From the NCBI RefSeq assembly GCF_023544465.1, contig NZ_JALPVL010000017.1:124001-188000 (forward strand): a stretch of 64,000 nt of DNA, written 5' to 3'. Numbering within the stretch: the stretch's first letter is position 1; every line of letters begins with the position of its first letter. Positions 41,541 to 49,983 of this stretch are shown here, piece by piece. The DNA is from Paractinoplanes maris. Its GTDB lineage: Bacteria; Actinomycetota; Actinomycetes; Mycobacteriales; Micromonosporaceae. Below the pieces are notes generated by a model. It searched no databases, was not told the DNA's origin, and saw only the letters and a program-made list of their open reading frames with translations. Made by a program: the position numbers and the translations under genes.

Positions 41541-44306
41541 ATGCCGGGAGCCACGATGACTGGGCCGACGAGCGTACGGCTGGGCGAGCCGGTCGGGCGC
41601 GTCCACGAGTGCCGTCTGCTCGACGCGGCCGTCGACGGTCTCGACCGCCGGGGCACCGCGCTGCTGCTGTGGGGCGACCCGGGCGTCGGCAAGACAACGC
41701 TGCTCGATCATGTGGCGCGCCGGGCCGGGACGCGCGTGCTCCGCGCCCGCGGCGTGGAGTCCGAGGCGGTCCTGCCCTACGCGACGCTGGCCGACCTGCT
41801 GATCCCGCTGCGCGCCCACTTCGGGGCTCTCCCAGCGGTTCGGCGCGACGCGCTCGAGGGCGCGCTGGCCTTGTCCGACAAAGAAGCCTTCCCGTACGCG
41901 GTCTGCACAGCCGCCCTGGCCGTGCTGGCCGCCGCCGGCGAGACCGCCCCGCTGATCCTCCTCGTCGACGACCTGCACTGGGTGGACCAGCCGTCGCGGC
42001 AGGTGCTGCTGTTCGTCGCCCGGCGGCTGGACTCCGAACGACTCCTGCTGATCATGGCCGGCCGGGACGACACCGAGCTCCGCGGACGCTGTGACGTGCC
42101 GGCTCTGCATCTGGCCGGACTCACCCGGCCCGACTGCCTGCGGCTGCTGCGCGCGCACGACCTGCGACCCGTGCCCGGGGTGCTGGACGACCTGGTCGAG
42201 CGGACCGGCGGCAACCCGCTCGCTCTGCTGGAGTGGGTGGCGGCCACGGAGCCGGACCGGACCGCCGGGGACCCCGCCGGCGCCGGGTCGCTGTCGCTCG
42301 GCCGCCGGCTCGAGAGCGGCTGGCTGGCCCAGGTCGAACAACTGCCCGGACCGGCCCGGGCCGCGCTCACCGTGCTCGCTTCGAGCGGCTCCTCGGCGAT
42401 CTCGCTGCTCGCCCCCGCGCTGGCCGGGCGCGGGCTCACCCTCGGCGACCTCGCGCCCGCCGAGGCGGCGGAGATCCTCATCGCGCAGGGCGACCGGTAC
42501 GAGTTCCGGCACCCGCTGTTGCGCTCGGCGGTGCTCCGGAGCTCGTCGCTGGCCGATCGCCGGGCCGCCTATGACGCGCTGGCCGCCGTCACCTCGGGCC
42601 CGGCCCGGACGTGGTACCGGGCATCGGCCGCGGCCGGACCGGATGCGGCCGTCGCCGCCGAGCTCGCCGACGCCGCCCGGGAAGCCCGCCGCCGCAGCGG
42701 CTACGACAGTGCGGCGCTCGCCTGCCACCGGGCCGCACAGTTGTCCCCGCACCCGGCTGAGCGGGCCGGGCTGCTGCGCGACGCCGCCGCCGACTCGTTC
42801 CGGGCCGGCGCGTCGGCCCGCGCGGCCGCGTGGTGCGACGAGGCGCTGGCCGCCGCGGGCGACCCCCTGCTGCGGGCCGACATCGAGCTGCTCCGGGGCC
42901 GGATCCACACCTGGCTCGGACACACCACCGCGGCCCGCGACGGCCTGGTGGCGGCCGCGGGCGCCGTCCGCGACCTCGACCCCGCCCGGGCCGGTGCGCT
43001 GTTGAGCGAGGCCACCCTGCCGGCCGGGATGGACGGCCGGGTGCCCGAGCAGTTGCGGCTCGGCGCCGAAGCGGTCGCCCTGTCCCCCACGCCCCGCAAC
43101 GTCGTGCTCAACAGCCTCAGCCTGATGATCGACGGCCAGGTCGAGGTGGCCCACCGAGGCCTCGAATCGGCCGCCGGCTTTCTCGGGCCGGCCGACCCGG
43201 TCGGTGAGCAGCACCTGCTCGCTCTGGTCGGCCAGAGCCTCCTGCTCGGCGAGCGGGAGACCGCCGGCCAGATGCTCCTCAACCAGGTCATCGAGGCGGC
43301 CCGGATCCACGCGGCCCCGGTCGTGCTGCCGATCGCGCTGGCCTTTCGCAGTGACGCCGAATACTGGTCCGGGCGGTGGGCCGAGAGTCAGGCCGACGCA
43401 ACCGAATCGCTGCACTGGGCCGAGGAGCTGGGATACACCAGCGCCCTCGGCTTCATCATGGCGTTGCTGGGGCGCCTCGACGCGCAGCGGGGCGAGACCA
43501 GCCGGTGCGCGGCCCGCATCTCGCGCGGGCGGCGCGAGGCCGGGCCCTATCGGATCGGCAGCCTCGAGGGGTATTACACCGACGCGCTCGGACTGGCCGC
43601 ACTCGCCTCTGGCGACTACGAGGATGCCGTGACCCAGCTGGACCGGACGTTCCGGATCAGCCGGCGGGGCGGGCTCGGCAATCCGCGGGTCATCCCGTTC
43701 GCCGCCGATCTGGTCGAGTCCCACGTCCGCGCCGGCCGTCCCGAGCGGGCCGCCGAGCCGCTCCGGTGGCTGGCCGGGGTAGCCGATCGGACCGGGCTGA
43801 CCTGGCCGGCGGCGGCGCTGGCGCGCTGCCGCGGGCTTCTGGCCACCACGTGCGCCGAGGCCGAGACGCACTTCGCCGAGGCCGAGCAACTGCACAAGCA
43901 GCGGGAGCATCCGTACGAGGCGGCCCGCACCCTGCTGTGCCGGGGCGAGGCCTTGCGGCGCTTCCGCCGACCGGCGGCGGCCCGGATCCCGCTGACCGCC
44001 GCGCACGCCTGCTTCGAGTCGCTCGGCGCGGTGCCGTGGGCCCGGCGGGCGGCGGCCGAGCTCGCGGCGGCGGGCCGGCGCACCCCGCCCAGCGCCGGAC
44101 CCCCCGTGCTCGACCTGTTGTCCCCGCAGGAGGTGCAGGTGGCCCGGGCCATCGCCGGCGGGATGAACAACGCCGAAGCGGCGGGCGTCCTGTTCATCTC
44201 GCGCAAGACGGTCGAGGCTCACCTGACCCGGGTCTATCGCAAACTCGGTGTCCGGTCCCGGACGGACCTCACCCGGGCGCTGGTCCTGGCCGGCCTGGTC
44301 CGGTGA
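41541..44306 (+). CDS. LAL family LuxR-type regulator with AAA ATPase domain
   Basis: A 921-aa large ATP-binding LuxR regulator. Walker A LLWGDPGVGKTTLLDHVARR lies near residue 45 and Walker B LILLVDDLHWVDQPS near 140; a TPR-like helical middle follows, and the C-terminal HTH is LLSPQEVQVARAIAGGMNNA, EAAGVLFISRKTVEAHLTRV, YRKLGVRSRTDLTRAL. LAL proteins activate carbon or secondary-metabolite genes. It converges on the eCIS block, its stop one base from the last minus-strand gene. ATG at 41541 or 41556. Confidence 0.92.
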   Translation: MPGATMTGPTSVRLGEPVGRVHECRLLDAAVDGLDRRGTALLLWGDPGVGKTTLLDHVARRAGTRVLRARGVESEAVLPYATLADLLIPLRAHFGALPAVRRDALEGALALSDKEAFPYAVCTAALAVLAAAGETAPLILLVDDLHWVDQPSRQVLLFVARRLDSERLLLIMAGRDDTELRGRCDVPALHLAGLTRPDCLRLLRAHDLRPVPGVLDDLVERTGGNPLALLEWVAATEPDRTAGDPAGAGSLSLGRRLESGWLAQVEQLPGPARAALTVLASSGSSAISLLAPALAGRGLTLGDLAPAEAAEILIAQGDRYEFRHPLLRSAVLRSSSLADRRAAYDALAAVTSGPARTWYRASAAAGPDAAVAAELADAAREARRRSGYDSAALACHRAAQLSPHPAERAGLLRDAAADSFRAGASARAAAWCDEALAAAGDPLLRADIELLRGRIHTWLGHTTAARDGLVAAAGAVRDLDPARAGALLSEATLPAGMDGRVPEQLRLGAEAVALSPTPRNVVLNSLSLMIDGQVEVAHRGLESAAGFLGPADPVGEQHLLALVGQSLLLGERETAGQMLLNQVIEAARIHAAPVVLPIALAFRSDAEYWSGRWAESQADATESLHWAEELGYTSALGFIMALLGRLDAQRGETSRCAARISRGRREAGPYRIGSLEGYYTDALGLAALASGDYEDAVTQLDRTFRISRRGGLGNPRVIPFAADLVESHVRAGRPERAAEPLRWLAGVADRTGLTWPAAALARCRGLLATTCAEAETHFAEAEQLHKQREHPYEAARTLLCRGEALRRFRRPAAARIPLTAAHACFESLGAVPWARRAAAELAAAGRRTPPSAGPPVLDLLSPQEVQVARAIAGGMNNAEAAGVLFISRKTVEAHLTRVYRKLGVRSRTDLTRALVLAGLVR

Positions 44307-44307
44307 G

Positions 44308-45552
44308 TCACGGCGCCCGGTAGCCCCCGGACTCGTCGCTGTAGGGGCGTCGCGGTTTCCGTGCGCGGGGCTTGGGCACCGGATCGGGGTCCGGCTCGGG
44401 GGCTCGGGGCGGGCGGGGACCGCGCCCGCGCCGGACCGGCCGGCTGTCATCGTCGTCGGTGTCGACGTTCACCTGGATGTCGATGTCGACGTCATCGTCG
44501 TCGTCGTCCTCATCGCGGTCGCCGGCGCGGCGGGAACGCGGATGGCCGGGCCCGTCGTCCTCCGGAGGCCGGTCGTCACCGTCGTGGTCGTCGTCGTCGG
44601 CGCAGTACCGCAGGTACTTCGCGACCACCTCGGCCGCCGCATCTTCCTCGAGCCGCCGGCACGCCGCACGCCACGACTTGCGATAGCAGTCCTCGACGGC
44701 GGCCCGGCGCACCAGCACGCTGATCCGGTGATGCCCGTCGATCATCGTGGTCAGGCAACCGCACAGGCAGTCCATGTAGTCGTTGACTGTGCCGAAGCCG
44801 AGCCAGATCGTCTTCAGGTGGCGGCGGGCCACGATCGCGGCCGCGTAGAGGTCGACCGGATCCCCGCCCGCGCCCAGGTCCTGGGTGATCTGGTCGATCT
44901 CGGCCAGCAGGTCCTCGACACGCTGGGGAAGCGGGACGACCTCGTCCTCCGGCGGATTCTCGCCCTCCTCGCCCTCGGCGACGGTGGGCGCGGCGGCCGT
45001 TCCGAGGCTGACCACGGCCGGCGCGGCCGGGGAGGACGGGGCCGGATCCGGGGTGGGCGCCGGATCCGGGGTGGCTCCCGGCTCCGCGATCAACCGGTGG
45101 AAGCAGGCCGCGGCCTCCGCGGTCCGGCGCTCGAGCGCGGCGCGGCGGCCCAGTTCGGCGATCTCCTGCGCGTCATCGTCGTCGTCCTCGTCGTCGCAGC
45201 AGCAGCCCCGTCCCGAGCCGCACCGATCGAGCCGTTCGACGACATGGGCGAACGCCCGGTCCAGCCGGGTCATGTCGTCGTCGTCGAGCTGACAGCGGAT
45301 CTTCTCGATCAGGTCGCCCAGGTCCTTGCCGGCCTTGACGGCCTTCGGCCGCGCGGCCCGGCGCGCCTCGACGTATCGGGCCCGGGCCCCGGCGTAGGCC
45401 GCCCGGGCGTCGGTGATCGCCTTGGCCTGCTTCTCGTTGTACGCCGCCTGGGCCGCGATGCCCAGGACCCGGCACGCGTTCTGGTCGAGCACCCGGGGAT
45501 CGCAGCGCCGGCGGCGTCGGGATCCGGATTCGGCAGCGGCCGGGTTCGTCAT
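44308..45552 (-). CDS. Acidic, Cys-rich hypothetical protein at the end of the eCIS block
   Basis: 414 aa, not recognised. N-terminal helical part (AYNEKQAKAITDARAAYAGA), then CGSGRGCCCDDEDDDDDAQE, a Pro/Ala linker, a second helical domain with YMDCLCGCLTTMIDGHHRIS, VEDCYRKSWRAACRRLEEDA and YLRYCADDDDHDGDD, and a tail of Asp runs (DEDDDDDDVDIDIQVNVDTD) ending in a basic PKPRARKPRRPYS. It has many Cys/Asp clusters that could bind metal. Overlaps the TPR gene by 4 nt and shares its transcript, so it belongs to the eCIS operon. The role is unknown. Confidence 0.75.
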   Translation of the reverse strand: MTNPAAAESGSRRRRRCDPRVLDQNACRVLGIAAQAAYNEKQAKAITDARAAYAGARARYVEARRAARPKAVKAGKDLGDLIEKIRCQLDDDDMTRLDRAFAHVVERLDRCGSGRGCCCDDEDDDDDAQEIAELGRRAALERRTAEAAACFHRLIAEPGATPDPAPTPDPAPSSPAAPAVVSLGTAAAPTVAEGEEGENPPEDEVVPLPQRVEDLLAEIDQITQDLGAGGDPVDLYAAAIVARRHLKTIWLGFGTVNDYMDCLCGCLTTMIDGHHRISVLVRRAAVEDCYRKSWRAACRRLEEDAAAEVVAKYLRYCADDDDHDGDDRPPEDDGPGHPRSRRAGDRDEDDDDDDVDIDIQVNVDTDDDDSRPVRRGRGPRPPRAPEPDPDPVPKPRARKPRRPYSDESGGYRAP

Positions 45553-46385
45553 GACGTCCTCCCTGGATGGCTAACCGCATCCTGCTGCTCGCCTGTCACC
45601 GCACCGTCACCCGCGATCCGCTCGAGCAGCGCGACCGCCTCGGCCGCGTTGTCGCCGTCCTCGGCGACCAGCCGGCGCAGGGCGTCGCGGGCCTGCTCGG
45701 TCGCCCCGGCCAGCAGGTGCAGCAGGGCCAGGTGGAACCGCGCGGCCGGATCGTCCGGGGCCAGGTCGAGGGCGGTGAGCAGGGCCTCCCCGGCCGTCCC
45801 GTGGTCCTGGCGGATCAGCGAGATCACCCCCAGCTGGGTCCAGGCCCGGGCCGACCGGGGTGACCGCTCGGTGGCCTCGTGCAACACGCGCGCGGCCTCG
45901 AGAGTGCGGTCCTGGGCGGCCAGCGCCGTGGCCAGCGCGATGCGCAGACCGGCGTCCCCGGGGTGGGCCGCCACCGCCGAGGACCACGCCTGCTCGGCGT
46001 CGGCCGGGCGGCCGAGGGCCAGCTGGGCGCGGCCGAGGGCATCCCACGCGAAGTGGTTGGCCGGGTCCAGCCGTACGGCGGTGGCCAGCGCCGACAAGCC
46101 GGCCCCGACCTCGCCCAGGGCCAGCCGTGACATGCCCAGATGCGCCCAGGGCGCACTGCGGTCCGGTTCCAGCCCGATGGCGGTCTCGCTGTGCCCGGCG
46201 CCCTCGCGGTGCCGGCCGGTCGCGGAGAGGACGTAGCCGAGGTTGGCGTGCGCGGTGGCGTTGCCCGGATCGGTGGCCACCGCCTCGCGGAACAGCCGCT
46301 CGGCCGCGGCCGGGTCACCCCGGCCCAGGGCGAGCGCGCCCTGGTTGACGAGGTGACGGGCCGGCGAGTCCACGGTCGGATTCAT
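45549..46385 (-). CDS. Tetratricopeptide-repeat protein of the eCIS block
   Basis: 278 aa, about six TPRs from residue 13: QGALALGRGDPAAAERLFRE, ATAHANLGYVLSATGRHREG, APWAHLGMSRLALGEVGAGL, FAWDALGRAQLALGRPADAE and so on. No signal peptide and no other domain. TPR proteins scaffold complexes; here it follows the large DUF4157 gene and precedes the Cys-rich gene (4-nt overlap). Possibly an assembly or effector-handling factor, by inference. Confidence 0.85.
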   Translation of the reverse strand: MNPTVDSPARHLVNQGALALGRGDPAAAERLFREAVATDPGNATAHANLGYVLSATGRHREGAGHSETAIGLEPDRSAPWAHLGMSRLALGEVGAGLSALATAVRLDPANHFAWDALGRAQLALGRPADAEQAWSSAVAAHPGDAGLRIALATALAAQDRTLEAARVLHEATERSPRSARAWTQLGVISLIRQDHGTAGEALLTALDLAPDDPAARFHLALLHLLAGATEQARDALRRLVAEDGDNAAEAVALLERIAGDGAVTGEQQDAVSHPGRTS

Positions 46386-46406
46386 GGGTTCCCCGCTCTC
46401 AGGGGT

Positions 46407-49400
46407 TCAGCCGACGAGCTGCTTCATGAGCCCGCCGAGCAGGTCGGACGCGTTGATCTGGGGATAGGTCCACTGGATCTGATCGAAGGACAGAGCGAAC
46501 GGCTTCCCCGACTCGTAGTGCAGCGGGAAGGCGAGCCCGAAGCGCAGGTTCGACCCGTACTCGAAGGCGGCGAGCTTCCAGGTGCGGTGATAGAGCTCGA
46601 TCTCGGTGAGCCACAGGTCGGCGGTGACGTCCACGAACGCGTCGACCCCGAAGCGGAACTTGGGCTCCACGAAGATCTCGCCGCGCGCGTCGAGCACGAT
46701 GCCAGTGGCCGGCGTCCAGTTCAGCGCCGCCGCGGCCGACGCCTCCCCGGCCAGGCCCACCTCGCCGTGGACCGAGACCCCGGCGGTCGCGCTGACCACC
46801 GGGATGCCCACCCCCAGCCCGCCATCGACCTGCAGCCGCAGCCCGGCGTGGGCGGGCACCGCGAAGGTGCCGGTGCCCTTGACGGTGGTCTGGTCGGGCT
46901 TGTCCGGGCTGTAGGTGACCTCGAGGGCCACGTTGCGCAGCTGCCCCGGCCCGAAGCCGGCCGAGATGCTCAGCCCGCCCTTGATGGTGGCGAAGATACC
47001 GATCCGCTGCCCCGCCACGGCGACACCGACGATCGGCAGGTCGATCCCCACGGACATGACGGTTCGCTCGACCTTGCGCTCGTCGAACACGGTGAACTGC
47101 GACGGCATGGCCACCTTGCCGGTGACCTCGATCTGCCCCTTGGGTGAGAGCTTGAGCCCCACGGTCCCCTGCAACCAGGGCGTGACGGCCAGGGTCACGA
47201 CCCCTTCCCCGTACGAGATGAGCGCCCCGTCCCGGGCCGGCGGCCCGGTCGGCAACCCGGCCTGGTCGAGGGTCCGGTTGGTGACCCCCAGTTTCACGGT
47301 CCCCTTGGCCAGCCCCCGCTCATAGGCCAGGTCCGCCTCAGCCAGGAACGCCCCGTCGGCATAGGTCCCGCCCACGGTCCCGCTGAGCCCAGGAACATCA
47401 GGCTCCGCCGTGATGCCTCCGGCCAGCGACCACCCTCCAACCGGCGACTGCGCCACAGTGGCGCTGACCTTGCCGCCCTTGATCCCGGGAATGCCCTTCC
47501 CCAGAAGGATCTCCCCGGTGATGGCCATGCCTTTCTCTTTGTCATAGACCAGCCCGAGGGTGCCCTTGTCGACTCCCTTGAGGTCGGTCTCGAATTCGCC
47601 CGTGGCGCTGATCGCGTCCTCACCGAGCTTGAGGTCGGCCGTCGCCCGCTTGATGCCCGGGATCTTGCCCGCCCCCACACCGATCCGGCCCTCCAGGGAC
47701 CAGCCGTCCCTGCTGTACGAGCCGCGGATCTCGGCCGGCTTGAAGACTTCGCTGTCGAAGTCGAGGCCGACCAGGACGCCGAAGTCTCCGCTCTTCTCCT
47801 TGCGCCCGCTGATGAAGCCCTTGGCGAGCTTCGACACCTCGAAGTCCACCTGCCCGTCCACGCCGATGCCGCCGGTCGTGGCCGCGATGGCCAGCGAGCC
47901 GCCGGTCACCTGGAAAGGCCCGGGCAGCTTGAGCTCACCGGCCGAGACGACTGCCTCGACGCCGACATCCGCGCCGTCGATCAGCACCGCCATCTCGACG
48001 TTCTCCAGCAGCGGGATGGTCGGCTTGGGAATTCGTGCCCGTCCCACCATCCCGCTTTCGAAGTCGAAATCGGCCTGAAGCGAGTCGACGGGGCTCAGGG
48101 CGTCGTGGTGGAGTTGGACCGGCATGCGGGACTTGTCGAACGAGCGCAAACCTCCGGTGTCCAGGAGACCGCCGTATTCGATTCCCGAAATGCCGATGAT
48201 CGGGAACGAGTCCGTTACCGGCCCCAGTCCCCTCTTGGCGCTCGGGAAGAACAAGATGCTTAGCTTTCCGACTTCGGTACCGGGAATCGCCGGCGCGTCG
48301 CCGGCCGTGTACGTCCCGCCGAGCACCTGAAACGCGCCGCGCAGGAAGAGATGCTCCGGACGAGGAATAGTGCCGCCTTCCTCGTCGACCGACTGACTGC
48401 CGTCCTTTCCACCGCCGCGCCGGGTCGCGATGGTGAGACGCCCCTTGGCACCGGTGATCTTCTCCCGGCTGGTCTTGTTCATCGCGATCAGGGCGTCCAA
48501 AGCGTTCGGACCACCGGCCTCGGCCCTGGTCCAGAAGTCCTTCGACGTCAACTTCTGGTCCCAGACCGAACTGCTCGACTCGGTCCGCGGATTGGGGCCT
48601 GCCTTGGCGGTCCCGAATGTCACGGCGCCGTTCTTACGGAGTGCCTTGAGATCGGGCACCGCGGGCAGGACAGTCGCGGCCGCGGCGAGAAACTTCTTGA
48701 GGTCACCGGCGATCGCGTTCTTGATGACCGTGCCGGACGCGGCGTTGGTACTTCTGTCGAGCAACTGCAGGTTCTCGATCTTGTCGGTGCCGTTGAGCTG
48801 CTCCTCCTGCCGGTGGTCGATCTGGTACTGGCGCAGCGGGTATTCCGGGACCTTGGCGTACGGCAGGACGGCCAGCGCGTTGGCGATGTCGGCGGCGGTG
48901 CCATAGGTCAAGACCGTCTTGGTCCGCTCGAAGTACCAGGGCGGCTCCGATTTCTGTTTGGTCTTCGCCGCGCGATCAGGCACCAGAGCGGCCAGCTCTT
49001 CGCTGATCTTGCCAACCCACTCCCGGCGGTGCTCGTCCCCCTTCGCCTCGGGCGGGGTCCACACCAGTGGGCGCTTGCCGGTGTGGTCGTCGACCTTGAA
49101 GTCCGGCACATATACTTCGTTGATCTTGATCTTGGGCTCGTCGGGCGTCGTGACGTCGATGGATCCGCCCGGACCTCGGTATTTCTTGGCCACCGCGGGC
49201 GCGAGATCCGCGGGTATCTGCGCTGACGTCTTCGATGTCGAGGACGCCGGAGCTTCCGCCCGTCTCACCACGGCGCGGCCCAGGGTCGGCTGGTGCTGGG
49301 ATACGTGGGCCAGTTCGTGGGCCAGCAGGCGCTTCCCGTCCGGGGAGGACGGGTCGTAGGAACCGCTGCGGAAGTAGATGTCGGTGCCGAGGGTGAAGGC

Positions 49401-49982
49401 CAGGGCGTTCAAATTCCGGGCGGCCTGGTCGGCGGCGTTGTCGTCGTGGATGCGGATGTCACCGAGCGGGCGCCGGAACGCGGTCTCGAAGTCGAGGCGG
49501 ACCGGCTCGGGCAACGGGGCGCCCTGACCTCGGGTGCTCATCAGGTATTCCTGCGCCTGATCGGTCACCACCGGCTCGCCGGCCGCGGGCTCGGGGGCCG
49601 GCTCCGGCTCCGGCTCCGGTTCGGGTGGTGTCACGGCCTGACGTCTCACCTCGTCGACCGGGCCGGGGACGCCGATCGGCGTGGCCGAGTCGGGCACAAC
49701 GCCGACGGCCGGGGCGGCATCCGGCCGTACGGGAACGGCCGGCTCCGCCGACGGCAGGCGCTCGCCCAGCCGGCGCATCACCCGATCGGCGGTCGCGTCC
49801 GCCGCCTGCTCGGCGGGAGCACCGGCCGCACCGACCACCGCCTTGGCCCGCACCACCGCCCCGCCCAGCCCGCCACCCGGGGCGGCGGGCGCGGCGGACG
49901 TGCCGTCCGGCTTCTCCAGCTGTGGGGCGGGGCGGCTGTCGGGCTTGCGCTCGCCGTCGGGGGCGGCCGGCTCGCTGCCCAC
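46407..49982 (-). CDS. DUF4157 (eCIS core domain) giant protein with HNH-like motif
   Basis: 1191 aa, GTG start 1 nt after the preceding gene. Residues 1-135 are disordered and Pro-rich (EPEPEPEPAPEPA). Residues of roughly 150-240 are the DUF4157/eCIS-core domain, with RIHDDNAADQAARNLNALAF and the HExxH motif HELAH at 222-226 in LLAHELAHVSQHQ. Residues 387-417 hold QIDHRQEEQLNG ... IENLQLLDRSTNAASG, an HNH/Endo-VII-like pattern (Asp-His 389-390, Asn404, Asn413). The C-terminal 600 aa are beta-rich with repeated GIPGIKGGKVSATV-like strands. DUF4157 proteins are typical eCIS payloads or associated factors; a nuclease payload is inference. Confidence 0.82.
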   Translation of the reverse strand: MGSEPAAPDGERKPDSRPAPQLEKPDGTSAAPAAPGGGLGGAVVRAKAVVGAAGAPAEQAADATADRVMRRLGERLPSAEPAVPVRPDAAPAVGVVPDSATPIGVPGPVDEVRRQAVTPPEPEPEPEPAPEPAAGEPVVTDQAQEYLMSTRGQGAPLPEPVRLDFETAFRRPLGDIRIHDDNAADQAARNLNALAFTLGTDIYFRSGSYDPSSPDGKRLLAHELAHVSQHQPTLGRAVVRRAEAPASSTSKTSAQIPADLAPAVAKKYRGPGGSIDVTTPDEPKIKINEVYVPDFKVDDHTGKRPLVWTPPEAKGDEHRREWVGKISEELAALVPDRAAKTKQKSEPPWYFERTKTVLTYGTAADIANALAVLPYAKVPEYPLRQYQIDHRQEEQLNGTDKIENLQLLDRSTNAASGTVIKNAIAGDLKKFLAAAATVLPAVPDLKALRKNGAVTFGTAKAGPNPRTESSSSVWDQKLTSKDFWTRAEAGGPNALDALIAMNKTSREKITGAKGRLTIATRRGGGKDGSQSVDEEGGTIPRPEHLFLRGAFQVLGGTYTAGDAPAIPGTEVGKLSILFFPSAKRGLGPVTDSFPIIGISGIEYGGLLDTGGLRSFDKSRMPVQLHHDALSPVDSLQADFDFESGMVGRARIPKPTIPLLENVEMAVLIDGADVGVEAVVSAGELKLPGPFQVTGGSLAIAATTGGIGVDGQVDFEVSKLAKGFISGRKEKSGDFGVLVGLDFDSEVFKPAEIRGSYSRDGWSLEGRIGVGAGKIPGIKRATADLKLGEDAISATGEFETDLKGVDKGTLGLVYDKEKGMAITGEILLGKGIPGIKGGKVSATVAQSPVGGWSLAGGITAEPDVPGLSGTVGGTYADGAFLAEADLAYERGLAKGTVKLGVTNRTLDQAGLPTGPPARDGALISYGEGVVTLAVTPWLQGTVGLKLSPKGQIEVTGKVAMPSQFTVFDERKVERTVMSVGIDLPIVGVAVAGQRIGIFATIKGGLSISAGFGPGQLRNVALEVTYSPDKPDQTTVKGTGTFAVPAHAGLRLQVDGGLGVGIPVVSATAGVSVHGEVGLAGEASAAAALNWTPATGIVLDARGEIFVEPKFRFGVDAFVDVTADLWLTEIELYHRTWKLAAFEYGSNLRFGLAFPLHYESGKPFALSFDQIQWTYPQINASDLLGGLMKQLVG

Positions 49983-49983
49983 C

